Notes under the pieces: generated by a model
The model's database searches: none
Told to the model about the DNA's origin: nothing
What the model saw: the letters and a program-made list of their open reading frames with translations, nothing else
Program-made: the position numbers and the translations under genes
DNA from: JBJMLO01 sp045805265
GTDB taxonomy: Bacteria; Actinomycetota; UBA4738; JACQTL01
NCBI GenBank assembly: GCA_045805265.1
Contig: JBJMLO010000016.1
Location: 1-64,000 of the forward strand
Direction: 5' to 3'
Length of the DNA: 64,000 nucleotides
Shown: one piece after another, positions 8,761 through 17,271 of the stretch
Position numbering within the stretch: position 1 is the first letter of the stretch
How the letters are laid out: each line of letters starts with the position of its first letter

Positions 8761-8804
8761 CCCCCGGATAGTCCGCGGAGGCCCCCCCGCTCCGATCCGG
8801 GCGC

Positions 8805-9374
8805 TTAGGGCGAGCGCGCCACGCGGTAGCGGAGGTAGACGACGCTCGAGCTGAAGGTGCGGGTCTCGACGAGCTCGAGATCCACCCGTCGCTCGCGCCG
8901 GGGAAAGAACGGATTGCCACCGCCAACCAGCACCGGGTAGACCATGGCCCGGTATTCGTCGATCAGGCCCAAGGCGGCCGCCTCGGCGGCGAGAGTCGCG
9001 CCGCCGATCGCGATGTCGCCCTCCCCCGGCTCGGCTCGCATCCGCTCGATCTCCTCCGCCAGGCCGCCGGAGACGAGGCGGGCATTGCCCTGCACAGCCG
9101 ACAGCGTGGTGGAGAACACCACCTTTGGGAGCGGATTCCAGAGCGCGGCCCACTCGAGCTCTGCGTCGTCGAGCGACGGATCCTGATCGGCGGTCTCCCA
9201 GTACAGCATCGTCTCGTACAGCCGTCGTCCCAACAGGTGGACGCCGACCCCTCGTATCTCGTCGATCCAGAAGCGAAAGACCTCCTCGTCGGGGGCCGTC
9301 CAGTCGAAGGTGCCGTCCGGCCCGACGATGTAGCCGTCGAGTGAGACGTTCATCGAATAGGTCACGCTTCGCAT
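8805..9374 (-). CDS. Dihydrofolate reductase-family protein (RibD C-terminal fold)
   Basis: A 189-aa cytosolic oxidoreductase-like protein. It begins SVTYSMNVSLDGYIVGPDG, the start signature of the RibD C-terminal/DHFR-like family, and contains LLGRRLYETMLYW, the nucleotide-binding DIAIGGATLAAEAAALGLID and VYPVLVGGGNPFF. The ATG has GAGGAGGACT upstream. Such stand-alone proteins are NADPH-dependent reductases of unknown substrate. It lies inside the inner element remnant, next to degenerate DNA, but looks intact. Confidence 0.88.
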   Translation of the reverse strand: MRSVTYSMNVSLDGYIVGPDGTFDWTAPDEEVFRFWIDEIRGVGVHLLGRRLYETMLYWETADQDPSLDDAELEWAALWNPLPKVVFSTTLSAVQGNARLVSGGLAEEIERMRAEPGEGDIAIGGATLAAEAAALGLIDEYRAMVYPVLVGGGNPFFPRRERRVDLELVETRTFSSSVVYLRYRVARSP

Positions 9375-9604
9375 CAGAAGTCCTCCTCGGTAACGGGTTC
9401 GAAACTACGACCGCCGGACGCCGCAGGACACATCGCGGCTCGCGGGATCCCCTGGGCCAGTTGTAGTTCACCTTAGCCGCCGCCAGGTCCTCGAGCGACG
9501 GGCAGTGGCCCTCCGAGTGAGTGCGCGGCTCGATGACAAGGTCGTGTACGAGACGGGACCCCGACGGGCACCCCTGGCAGTTTGGACGGCCCCGCACAGG
9601 CAGG

Positions 9605-9626
9605 AGGGCCGGCTCACACCGGCCCT
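9605..9626 (-). terminator. Hairpin terminator downstream of tRNA-Gly
   Basis: A perfect 8-bp stem (AGGGCCGG / CCGGCCCT) with a 6-base loop lies 15 bases past the tRNA 3' end on the minus strand. There is no clear U-tract, which is common in high-GC genomes. The remaining gap (9375-9604) holds no gene that I can support. Confidence 0.5.
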
Positions 9627-9641
9627 GACCTGCGGTTTCTC

Positions 9642-9717
9642 TGGAGCGGACGACGGGATTCGAACCCGCGACCCCCACCTTGGCAAGGTGGTGCTCTACC
9701 AGCTGAGCCACGTCCGC
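9642..9717 (-). tRNA. tRNA-Gly (anticodon GCC)
   Basis: On the minus strand the cloverleaf is complete. The acceptor stem is GCGGACG/CGTCCGC, the D arm lies within GGCTCAGCTGGTAGAGC, the anticodon stem is CCACC/GGTGG with loop TTGCCAA (anticodon GCC), the variable loop is short, and the T arm is GCGGG-TTCGAAT-CCCGT. The discriminator is U and CCA is encoded (9642-9644). It is the integration target for the elements to its left, which occur only on its 3' side, as expected for tRNA-targeting integrases. Confidence 0.95.
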
Positions 9718-9747
9718 GCACGCCCTGGCGAACCGGGCCCATCGAGT

Positions 9748-10791
9748 CTAGGGGCTGGCGTCGGGGGCTTCAACCGACGGCGCGGAAGGCCCGTCGCGGG
9801 GCTGGCTGCGGCCCGGGCGAAGCCCTCCGGCGAGCCTGCGGAGCCGCCCGCGGCGCTTCTTCCTTCGCAGGTACGCGTCCCACTCGACCATCACTTTTCG
9901 GGCCCGCTCGTGCGCCGCGGCGCCCGGCTGCTCGACTGCCCGCTGGTAGCCCATCTGGGCCAGCAGGTCGCCGGCGACGGCCTCGACAACCTCCAGGTCC
10001 TCGGGCGACATCTGCCGCCGCCAGTCGCGGGTCGTCGTCGGGGCCCGCGCGACGTTCCCGTGGATGCCCCGCGAGCCCTGCGGTACCCGGGACAGGCCGC
10101 GTTCGGCGTACCGCAGGACCGCCTCGTCCCACGGCAGCACCAGGAACTCCAGCACCCGGCGCAGCTCGCGCTCGGAGTCGGTCACCAGGTCCTCGTACCG
10201 GACCTCCAGGTACCGCTCGGGACCCAGCGCGAGGCCCTCGGCGTGGCCCCGGCCCACCCGGTGGCGCCACCGGGCCGCGCCCTCCGGGACCGTGCGCGTC
10301 CCCCATTCCTCAGGCATCTCGACCAGCGACAGCGCCACCGACCGGACGTCGCGGACGATGTGCACGAATCGGGCCTCGGGAAACAGCCCCGCCAGCAGGC
10401 CCATCCGCGTGACGTAACCGGGGGTCTTGTCGCCGTACCGTGGCTTGTCGTGGACTTCCGCGTACGTGCGGTACAGCAGCCGGATCGCGTCGACGTACGC
10501 GCCACCCGGCATCGGTTCGCCGAAGGCGGCCGCCAGCGCGCCCGCCGGCAGGTCCCAGTCGCGGAACTTGTGGAGCCCCCCGAGGTCGGCGGCGAACCGC
10601 GGGAGGTCGAACGCCCCACCCCGCTCGTAGCGCGACCGGAACCGGAACAGCCCGCTCACGAAATAGGACTCGGGCGGGATGGCCAGCTCGGGGTGCGCGT
10701 CCAGCATGACCCGGAGCAGCGTGGTCCCCGAACGGGCCTCGCCGACGACGAACGGGAATGCCGGGAGCGCGTCGGGCGGGGTGGGCGGCAC
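9748..10791 (-). CDS. Sulfotransferase-family protein
   Basis: A 347-aa protein. FVVGEARSGTTLLRVMLDAH near the N-terminus is the 5'-phosphosulfate-binding loop of PAPS-dependent sulfotransferases. FVHIVRDVRSVALSLVEMP is the 3'-phosphate-binding segment and EVRYEDLVTD the usual following motif. It would transfer sulfate from PAPS to a hydroxyl or amine on an unknown acceptor. It pairs with a homologue at 11721-12677 on the other side of a glycosyltransferase. The C-terminal 50 residues are Arg-rich, as in its sister. The acceptor could be a glycolipid or surface glycan. Confidence 0.85.
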   Translation of the reverse strand: MPPTPPDALPAFPFVVGEARSGTTLLRVMLDAHPELAIPPESYFVSGLFRFRSRYERGGAFDLPRFAADLGGLHKFRDWDLPAGALAAAFGEPMPGGAYVDAIRLLYRTYAEVHDKPRYGDKTPGYVTRMGLLAGLFPEARFVHIVRDVRSVALSLVEMPEEWGTRTVPEGAARWRHRVGRGHAEGLALGPERYLEVRYEDLVTDSERELRRVLEFLVLPWDEAVLRYAERGLSRVPQGSRGIHGNVARAPTTTRDWRRQMSPEDLEVVEAVAGDLLAQMGYQRAVEQPGAAAHERARKVMVEWDAYLRRKKRRGRLRRLAGGLRPGRSQPRDGPSAPSVEAPDASP

Positions 10792-10837
10792 GGGCCGGTA
10801 TCATAGCCACCCCTCCCCCACCAACCGGAGCTCCGCC

Positions 10838-11713
10838 GTGCCCCAGGAACATCCCGACGCGCATCCGACCGCCCCGGCCCCGGCGGAGGACCTGCCGCCG
10901 GCCGGGCCCGAGCCCATCGTCGCGGTGACCGTGACCTACCGGCGGCCGGAGCTCCTGCCACGGCTGCTGGACGCCGTCGGCGCACAGACCCGCCGCCCGG
11001 ACGCCTATCTCGTCGTCGACAACGGTGGCGACGTCTCCCCGCCGCCGGGGACCGAGGGCTGGCTGGAGATCGTCCGCCCCGGATCGAACGTCGGCCCGGC
11101 CGGGGGGTACGCGATCGGGTTCCGGGAGGCCCTGCGGCGGGGGGCCGCCCGCGTGTGGGTCCTGGACGACGACGCGATCCCCGACCCGGGCTGCCTGGAG
11201 GGGCTGCTGCGGGCCGAAGCAGACGTCGCCATTCCCCGTCAGCGGCGCGAGGCCGGCACCCAGGAGTGGCTGCCGTGGGTCGGCGGGCTGTTCGACGCGC
11301 GGTGGGTGGCGGGCGTCGGGACCCCACGCGAGGACTACTTCATCTGGTCGGAGGACTACGAGTTCGTCCTGCGTCTCCGCCGGGCCGGCGCGCGCATCGT
11401 CCGCCTGCAGGGCGAACCCACCATCACGCACGCGAACCCCATGCGGCACGCCCGGGGCGAACCGCGCACATGGCGCCTGTACTACGACACCAGGAACTCG
11501 CTGCACTACCGCCTGCGGGTGAAGCGGCCGACGTGGGGCCGGCGAGCCCGCTCGGCACTCGGGGTGGCCAAGACGGCCGCCGCCATTGTGGCGTTCGAGC
11601 CCCACAAGCGGCGCTCGCTCCGCCTGTTGCGGATGGCCGTGAGCGACTACCGACACGACCGGATGGGGAAGCGGGTCGACCCCGACGCGTGGAACAGGGA
11701 GGCCGCCCGGTAA
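10838..11713 (+). CDS. Family 2 glycosyltransferase
   Basis: A 291-aa GT-A-fold glycosyltransferase. It opens with IVAVTVTYRRPELLPRLLDA, continues with DAYLVVDNGGD and GSNVGPAGGYAIGFREAL, and carries the metal-binding DxD-type motif WVLDDDAIPDPGC. EDYFIWSEDYEFVLRLRRAG and a terminal LYYDTRNSLHYRLR resemble GlfT/rhamnosyltransferase-like enzymes that build surface polysaccharide. The GTG at 10838 has GGAG eight bases upstream, and a TATCAT -10-like element lies at 10799-10804. It sits between two sulfotransferase genes, suggesting a sulfated glycan or glycolipid product (inferred). Confidence 0.88.
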   Translation: MPQEHPDAHPTAPAPAEDLPPAGPEPIVAVTVTYRRPELLPRLLDAVGAQTRRPDAYLVVDNGGDVSPPPGTEGWLEIVRPGSNVGPAGGYAIGFREALRRGAARVWVLDDDAIPDPGCLEGLLRAEADVAIPRQRREAGTQEWLPWVGGLFDARWVAGVGTPREDYFIWSEDYEFVLRLRRAGARIVRLQGEPTITHANPMRHARGEPRTWRLYYDTRNSLHYRLRVKRPTWGRRARSALGVAKTAAAIVAFEPHKRRSLRLLRMAVSDYRHDRMGKRVDPDAWNREAAR

Positions 11714-11720
11714 GGCTCGG

Positions 11721-12677
11721 TCAGATGCGACGGTGGCCCTGCAGGTAGAACTTCATTCTTCGAACGAGGTGCCTGCGGGCACGCCTCGACGCCGCCATCT
11801 GGGCCCGCCGCCTCGCCGCCCGGGGAGGGTCGGAGACCGCTCGCTCGTAGCCCAGCTCGGCCAGCAGGTCGCCCGCCGCGGCCTCCACGGCCTCGAGGTC
11901 CTCCAGCGCCATGTCCCGGCGCCAGTCCCGCACGCCGGTCACGGGGGCGGTGGCGGCGCGCCGGTGCAGCCCGTCCGGGCGTCCGGGGATCCGCTCCAGG
12001 GCGGTCTCCGAGTGCCGCACCATGGCCTCGACGAACGGCAGCTCCAGGAACCCGCTGACCTCGCGCAGGAGCGGCTCGGGCTCGGCGACCAGCTGCTCGT
12101 ACCGGATCTCCAGGTACCGGTGCGTCCCCAGCTCCATCCCGGCCTGGCGGCCCCGGGCCACCCGTTCCCGCCATTGCAAGGCTGCTTCGAGCAGATCGCC
12201 GGGGCCCCAGTGGACCTCTGCCAGCGACGCGGCGACGTCGCGCCCGTCCCGGATGATGTGGACGAACCGCGCCTCCGGGAAGATCCCGGCCAGCGCGCGG
12301 ACGTGCTGGGCGTAGGCGGGCGTCTTGTCGCCGTATCGCGACTTCCCGTGCATCCTGGCGTAGGCCCGGTACACCTTCCGGATGGCCTCGGCGAAGTCGA
12401 CGCCCTCCTCCCGGCGCATGGCGGTCGCCAGCTCCTTGGGGGGCAGGCCCCACGCCCGGAACCACCGCGAGCCGGCCAGGTCGTGCGCCAGCGCGATGGA
12501 GTCGAACGGGCGGTCACGGCGCTCGTACCGGTGGCGTCGCCGGTACAGGTCGACGATGAAGTAGGACTCGGGGGGCACGGCCATGTCCGGGTGCGCGTCG
12601 AGCATCAGCCGCAGCAGCGTGGTCCCGGAGCGCTCGCAGCCGACGACGAACGGGAACGGGTAGCGGGACGCCGACAT
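11721..12677 (-). CDS. Sulfotransferase-family protein (second copy)
   Basis: A 318-aa homologue of the protein at 9748-10791. It has FVVGCERSGTTLLRLMLDAH for the 5'-phosphosulfate loop, VHIIRDGRDVAASLAEVHWG for the 3'-phosphate segment and EIRYEQLVAEPE. Both share the middle motif SRYGDKTPAYAQ/RYGDKTPGYVT, so they are paralogues, probably acting on related acceptors. Start chosen at the ATG 12675-12677, after AAGGTGG; a GTG nine bases upstream is possible. It is convergent with the glycosyltransferase, with seven bases between stops. Confidence 0.85.
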   Translation of the reverse strand: MSASRYPFPFVVGCERSGTTLLRLMLDAHPDMAVPPESYFIVDLYRRRHRYERRDRPFDSIALAHDLAGSRWFRAWGLPPKELATAMRREEGVDFAEAIRKVYRAYARMHGKSRYGDKTPAYAQHVRALAGIFPEARFVHIIRDGRDVAASLAEVHWGPGDLLEAALQWRERVARGRQAGMELGTHRYLEIRYEQLVAEPEPLLREVSGFLELPFVEAMVRHSETALERIPGRPDGLHRRAATAPVTGVRDWRRDMALEDLEAVEAAAGDLLAELGYERAVSDPPRAARRRAQMAASRRARRHLVRRMKFYLQGHRRI

Positions 12678-12713
12678 GGCGCCCACCTTACCGCCCGGGG
12701 AGAGCGAACCCGC

Positions 12714-13145
12714 CTATTGCCCGGACGAGCCGAACCCGCCCTCGCCACGCTCCGACGCCGGCAGCTCCTCCACCCAAGCCGGCTCGACCGGCGGGACAGC
12801 CACGATCACGAGCTGGGCGATGCGGTCGCCGCGGCGGATCCGCACGGTCTCCTGGCGGTCGAGGTTGACCACCGCACACGTGACCTCGCCCCGGTAGCCC
12901 GCGTCGATCAGGCCAGGCGAGTTCGCCAGCGTGAGGCCCTGCCGGGACGCCAGGCCGCTCCTCGGGAGGACCAGGCCGGCGTGGCCCTCGGGGATCGCCA
13001 CGGCCAGGCCGGTGCGAATCATCGCCCGCTCGCCCGGAGCGACCTCCGCGTCGACCGCCGCCGAGAGGTCCAGCCCGGCGTCGCCCAGCCGCGCGTACCC
13101 GGGCAGCTTCGAGTCGGGGTCGAGCCGCTTGATCTCCAGCCGCAT
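12714..13145 (-). CDS. dut: Deoxyuridine 5'-triphosphate nucleotidohydrolase
   Basis: A trimeric-type dUTPase (143 aa) that hydrolyses dUTP to dUMP and pyrophosphate, keeping uracil out of DNA and feeding dTMP synthesis. The motifs appear in order: AGLDLSA, PRSGLASRQGL, GLIDAGYRGEV with the catalytic Asp, RGDRIAQLVI, and the flexible C-terminal arm RGEGGFGSSG. The length is normal for the family. It starts with an ATG at 13145 and stands alone between a sulfotransferase and a secreted protease. Confidence 0.97.
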   Translation of the reverse strand: MRLEIKRLDPDSKLPGYARLGDAGLDLSAAVDAEVAPGERAMIRTGLAVAIPEGHAGLVLPRSGLASRQGLTLANSPGLIDAGYRGEVTCAVVNLDRQETVRIRRGDRIAQLVIVAVPPVEPAWVEELPASERGEGGFGSSGQ

Positions 13146-13193
13146 GGCGGCGGAAGCCTACCGGGCGCCACGCGGCGTGACGTCTGCGAAACG

Positions 13194-13231
13194 ACGACGG
13201 CCCCGCGGCTGGGTGCCGACGGGGCCGTCGT
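13194..13231 (-). terminator. Terminator of the subtilisin-like protease gene
   Basis: A perfect 12-bp stem (ACGACGGCCCCG / CGGGGCCGTCGT) with a 14-base loop begins 18 bases after the protease stop. On the minus strand it is followed by a partly T-rich TCGTTTCGC. Confidence 0.7.
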
Positions 13232-13248
13232 GTTCCGTGTGACGCCTG

Positions 13249-14841
13249 CTACGGGCTGGTCGCGTGCGTGATGGCGTTCAGGGCGTCGACCTGCCCTGCT
13301 CCGTACCACGAGGTGTGGCCGGCACCGCCGTCGCAGGTCTGGACCTTCAGGTCATTCACGCCGAGGACCGCGGCATATCCGGCCGGGAGCGTGTCCGGAC
13401 AGGCCTGCGCGTCGGACGTCCCCTGGAGGATCGACTCGACGCGACCCGGGGCCATGGGCCCGTACCGGCTGATGATCAGCGCCGCGACGCCGACTGCGTG
13501 CGGCGATGCCATCGACGTCCCCTGCTGGTAGCACCACAGGGCTCCCGGCGCCGCGGGATCGGTGACCCGTCTCGCGGGCAGGCAGTTGGCGGCGAGGGCC
13601 GCCGGCCAGGTGGACAGCACGCGTCCCGCCGTCCCAGTGAACGGCGCCGTTCCGTACCGCGAGTCGCCGCCGGGCGCCGCCACGTCGACGCCGCTGATCC
13701 CGAAGCTCGAGTAGAACGACTTCAGGTTGTCCGGGTACTGCCCGGCGTTCGTTCCCTGCTCGTAGCTTCCGGTGGCGCTCACGCCGATGACCCCGGGGAC
13801 CTCGACGGGGACGATCGCGCATGCGTTGGTCACCCTGCGGTCCACCGGAACGGTGTCGTCCGGGCTCGTCTGGTCCCTGGTCGGGTGCGAGATGTCCTCG
13901 GACTCGTTCCCCGCGGCCGCGACGACCGTCACGCCCTGCTGCTCGGCGTACATGATCGCGCGCTGCTCCGCCTGCCAGATGGCCCGCTGGGTCGGGTCGT
14001 TCTTGCAGTTGTAGAGGTACGGGTCGGCGAAGTAGCTGTTGTTGGTCACGTCCACCCCATGGGTGGCCGCCCACATGAACGAGCAGACCACTGCCTCCGG
14101 GAAGAAGAACCCGGCGGCGTTGCCGGCCTTGATCCCGGCGATCTTCACGTTCGGCGCGACGCCGACGATGCCGATCCCGTTCGACGCCGCCGCGATGGAC
14201 CCGGCGGTATGCGTGCCGTGGCCGTTGTCGTCGTTCGCGGCCGCCGCGCCGGGCACGGCCACGCCGCTGACGCAGTTGGCGCTGTCCGCGCTGTCGACGT
14301 TCGCCGCGAGGTCCGGGTGCGTGTAGTCGAGGCCGGTGTCGATGTCACCGACCAGGACATCGGGGCTCCCGCCCGTGATCGCGTGGGCATCCGGAGTGTG
14401 GATCTGCCGCATGTCCCACTGCAGCGGCGACAGGTTGTCGGCGTCCGTCGCCGGTGAGTTCGACAGGTCGCCCGCCGGCGGGCCCTGCGTGTCGCTGGAC
14501 TCGCCGTTCACGGCGCCGTCGTCCAGCTTGGTGGCGAAGTTCGCGGTCGCCGCAGCTCCGTCGACCCGGCCGTCCCTCATCACCTTCGTCCGGAACGACG
14601 AGTCCGAGGACTGCGCGATGACGACCCCGATCTGCGAGTAGTCGGCGACGACCGTCCCGCCGGCCGCCTGCAGCGAGGTGGAGGCGTTCGCCGGCGAGGT
14701 CGCCGACTTGTAGACCACGAGGTAGGTCTGTGCCGTGCCGCTCGAGGTGCCTGCCGTGGCCCCCGATGCGGTGCCTGCCAGCGCGGCGATCACGGCGAGG
14801 GACGCCACGATCGCCGAACGTACGATGGATCGTCTGAGCAC
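13249..14841 (-). CDS. Secreted S8 (subtilisin-like) serine protease
   Basis: A 530-aa exported protease. The signal peptide VLRRSIVRSAIVASLAVIAA and following residues reach ATAG. An I9-like propeptide of about 100 residues (TYLVVYKSATSP) precedes the catalytic domain with Asp168 (GDIDTGLDYTHPD), His208 (NGHGTHTAGS), the oxyanion Asn in AAAGNE and Ser443 (QGTSMASPHAVG). A Cys-containing C-terminal tail follows. The GTG at 14839-14841 has AAAGGGGGA upstream. Divergent from an uncharacterised secreted protein, with which it shares a 238-base promoter region. It probably acts as an extracellular digestive or processing protease. Confidence 0.93.
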   Translation of the reverse strand: MLRRSIVRSAIVASLAVIAALAGTASGATAGTSSGTAQTYLVVYKSATSPANASTSLQAAGGTVVADYSQIGVVIAQSSDSSFRTKVMRDGRVDGAAATANFATKLDDGAVNGESSDTQGPPAGDLSNSPATDADNLSPLQWDMRQIHTPDAHAITGGSPDVLVGDIDTGLDYTHPDLAANVDSADSANCVSGVAVPGAAAANDDNGHGTHTAGSIAAASNGIGIVGVAPNVKIAGIKAGNAAGFFFPEAVVCSFMWAATHGVDVTNNSYFADPYLYNCKNDPTQRAIWQAEQRAIMYAEQQGVTVVAAAGNESEDISHPTRDQTSPDDTVPVDRRVTNACAIVPVEVPGVIGVSATGSYEQGTNAGQYPDNLKSFYSSFGISGVDVAAPGGDSRYGTAPFTGTAGRVLSTWPAALAANCLPARRVTDPAAPGALWCYQQGTSMASPHAVGVAALIISRYGPMAPGRVESILQGTSDAQACPDTLPAGYAAVLGVNDLKVQTCDGGAGHTSWYGAGQVDALNAITHATSP

Positions 14842-15079
14842 GTGCTCTCCCCCTTTCGAGAAGCTCTCGTTGCGAATGCGCCCGCGAAGGTACGGGTTTC
14901 CGAGGAAGGTCGTCAAACCCGGAGACGGTGCCAGGTCTTTCCTGCGGGTCGATTCGCCGTCAACACGAATCTCTGCTCGGTGCTAGGCTCCCCGCCCGTC
15001 AGAAACGTCCTGTCGGAACCGGCGCGCTCGATCCGCGACGGGCTGTCGCCGGCTCCTCGACTCGAGGAGGATCGCGCCG

Positions 15080-16744
15080 ATGGTTGGGAGAAGAAGGGCT
15101 CTGTTGGCCGCGGGTGCGCTCGTGGTCGCCGGGATGGTCCCGCTGGCCTCGGGAAGCGCGCTGGCGACGCGAGCAACCCCATCGTCGAACCGCCACATGA
15201 GCATCAACTGCGAGTACAGCCCGCTGTGTCCGGACGTCGCCAATTCCCAGGAGGTGTTCGGGAACGACGAGTACGTCGGGCACGACGAGCCGTCGATGCT
15301 CTTCTATTCCAACACCCCCGGCTCCGGGAACCGGATGCGCTACCAGCTGACGCTCCCGCACGATCCGACGCCGGCGAATCCGACGGCACCCGGCAAGGCG
15401 TACAACTTCGAGCTGCACGGTTCCTTCTGGTTCGGCATGGCGCTCTGTGACACGCAGTCGTACCCGGAGCAGATCTCCACGTGCCCGCCCGACAGCGACA
15501 GCAACATCCTCGACCCGGCGGTCTCCCCGAACCACGCCGGAACCGCGTTCATGGAGCTGCAGTTCTACCCGCCGGGGTGGATCCCCTGGCCCACGTGGGC
15601 GGTGGCGGTCGGGGCGAGCACCTGCAGCCCCACCAGGTGGTGCGCCGCGATGAACGTGTTCAGCCTGCTGGAGGACCCGGTCAACGGCACGTTCCAGAAC
15701 GACACGTGCGCGGCCAAGGTGGGGCTCGAGACCTTCCAGTTCGCGTTCGTCACCCGCAACGGTGTGGCCCAGGCGCCCGCCAACCCCCTCGACTCCACGC
15801 TCGCCACCTATACCCCCAATCCCGGTCGCGACCTGTTCATGGAGTCCGGCGATCACCTCCAGGTGAGCCTCCACGACACGGCGAACGGCCTGGAGGCGGA
15901 GATCGCCGACCAGACGACCGGACAGTCGGGGTCGATGACGGCGAGCCCCGCCAACGGGTTCGACCAGATCCAGTACGACCCCACGGGCACGAGCTGCAAC
16001 GGCACTCCCTACGCGTTCCATCCGATGTACAGCACCTCGTCCGAGCAGACTCGAGTGATCTGGGCGGCCCACAGCTACAACACCGCCTTCTCCGACGAGA
16101 TCGGCCACTTCCAGTTCTGCAACGGCGCGGCGGTTCCCGCCACCCCGTTCGGCGTGGATGGCGACGGGAACCCGATCGCCTGTCCGGACGGAAATACCGA
16201 GGGCAGCGGTGCCGACCAGGAACCGACGGAGGGGGCCGGCGAGGACGACTTCTGCTTCCCCGCGAAGGAAACGCTTCTCGTCCGCGTGCAGGGCTGTAGC
16301 GAGACGAACACGGGCTTCGACGGCGTCTCGTACGAGCCTGTATGGCCGGACGGCAACAGCGCCCTGCACCCGACGCCGATCCAGTTCACCAGTCCGGTGA
16401 CCGGCGCCAACTACGACCAGCCGTACGACCGCGCCGCCTTCGAGGCGGATCTGCCGCGCATCGAATTCTCGACGTGCAACCGCGTCACCGGGACCGGGTG
16501 CACGCTGATCCCCACGACGGATGACAATCAACCGGCCGACTTCTATCCCTTCTTCACGAACACCGACGTGGGAGGAACGTGCAACTGGCAGTTCGGGAAC
16601 AGCATCCCCGGAGACACGCGCGAGTTCGGCAAGAACGCTCAGTACGGATCGCTCCTGCCGCTGGACTACCTCGTCTTCGGTGGTCATGGAGCCACCAACA
16701 TTCGCTACAACGACTTCCGCAACATCGTCAGCAACCCCTGCTAG
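15080..16744 (+). CDS. Secreted Cys-rich protein of unknown function
   Basis: A 554-aa protein with a clear signal peptide (RRRALLAAGALVVAGMVPLA, then SGSALA) and 16 cysteines spread along the mature part, an even number that suggests disulfides. Aromatic and Pro-rich segments such as HGSFWFGMALCDTQSYPEQ and ELQFYPPGWIPWPTWAVAVG recur. I recognise no catalytic motif. It resembles uncharacterised secreted proteins of soil bacteria, with a lectin-like or beta-sandwich character by eye. It is divergent from the protease and ends before a strong bidirectional hairpin. Function is unassigned. Confidence 0.75.
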   Translation: MVGRRRALLAAGALVVAGMVPLASGSALATRATPSSNRHMSINCEYSPLCPDVANSQEVFGNDEYVGHDEPSMLFYSNTPGSGNRMRYQLTLPHDPTPANPTAPGKAYNFELHGSFWFGMALCDTQSYPEQISTCPPDSDSNILDPAVSPNHAGTAFMELQFYPPGWIPWPTWAVAVGASTCSPTRWCAAMNVFSLLEDPVNGTFQNDTCAAKVGLETFQFAFVTRNGVAQAPANPLDSTLATYTPNPGRDLFMESGDHLQVSLHDTANGLEAEIADQTTGQSGSMTASPANGFDQIQYDPTGTSCNGTPYAFHPMYSTSSEQTRVIWAAHSYNTAFSDEIGHFQFCNGAAVPATPFGVDGDGNPIACPDGNTEGSGADQEPTEGAGEDDFCFPAKETLLVRVQGCSETNTGFDGVSYEPVWPDGNSALHPTPIQFTSPVTGANYDQPYDRAAFEADLPRIEFSTCNRVTGTGCTLIPTTDDNQPADFYPFFTNTDVGGTCNWQFGNSIPGDTREFGKNAQYGSLLPLDYLVFGGHGATNIRYNDFRNIVSNPC

Positions 16745-16772
16745 CTGCTACCGCAGCGGGGTCGCGTTCGCG

Positions 16773-16800
16773 AGAAGGGCCGCCGTCCGGCGGCCCTTCT
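16773..16800. terminator. Bidirectional terminator between convergent genes
   Basis: AGAAGGGCCGCC-GTCC-GGCGGCCCTTCT is a perfect 12-bp stem with a 4-base loop, bounded by A/T-rich stem ends (AGAAG/CTTCT). It lies 28 bases after the secreted protein's stop and 21 bases after the stop of the opposing VOC gene, so it can serve both. Confidence 0.85.
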
Positions 16801-16821
16801 CCTCGACGCGGACGAGTCGTG

Positions 16822-17196
16822 CTACCGAGGACCCGGCTGGATGAACTCCAGGCGGTTGCCGAACGGATCGAACCCGTAGAACCTGCGGTGGCCCTCGAGC
16901 AGTGCATCGTCGACGACCTCTGCGCCGGCGTCCACCAGCCGCCCGCGAAGCCCGTCGAGGTCCTCGACCAGGAACGCCGGGTGGGCCTTCCGCGCGGGCC
17001 GGAAGTCGTCCTCGACGCTGAGGTGCACCTCCACCCCTTCGTCCGGCGAGCGGAACCAACACCCGCCCCGCCGCCGGAGCGGCTCCGGCTTCTCCACCTC
17101 GGCCAGACCCAGGACGCCGCCGTAGAACGCCCGGGCGTCGACCTCGCGGCCCCGGGGCATGGCGACCTGCACGTGGTGGACTCCCCGGAGCATCAC
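16822..17196 (-). CDS. VOC (glyoxalase-fold) family protein
   Basis: A 124-aa single-domain VOC protein. It begins LRGVHHVQVAMPRG with the first metal-ligand position (His), continues RAFYGGVLGLAEVEKPE and EVHLSVEDDFRPARKAHPAF, and ends GFDPFGNRLEFIQPG with the Gly-Asn turn and terminal Glu ligand. This arrangement is that of small glyoxalase/dioxygenase-like enzymes. The substrate is unknown. The start codons at 17194 and 17191 are adjacent, so the exact start is unclear. It is transcribed alone. Confidence 0.88.
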   Translation of the reverse strand: MMLRGVHHVQVAMPRGREVDARAFYGGVLGLAEVEKPEPLRRRGGCWFRSPDEGVEVHLSVEDDFRPARKAHPAFLVEDLDGLRGRLVDAGAEVVDDALLEGHRRFYGFDPFGNRLEFIQPGPR

Positions 17197-17271
17197 CGGC
17201 TCACCATACCCGCCGCCCTGGGCCCGGCGGACGATGCCGGGCCCCGGCGGGCCCGTGGTTCACTTCGCCCA

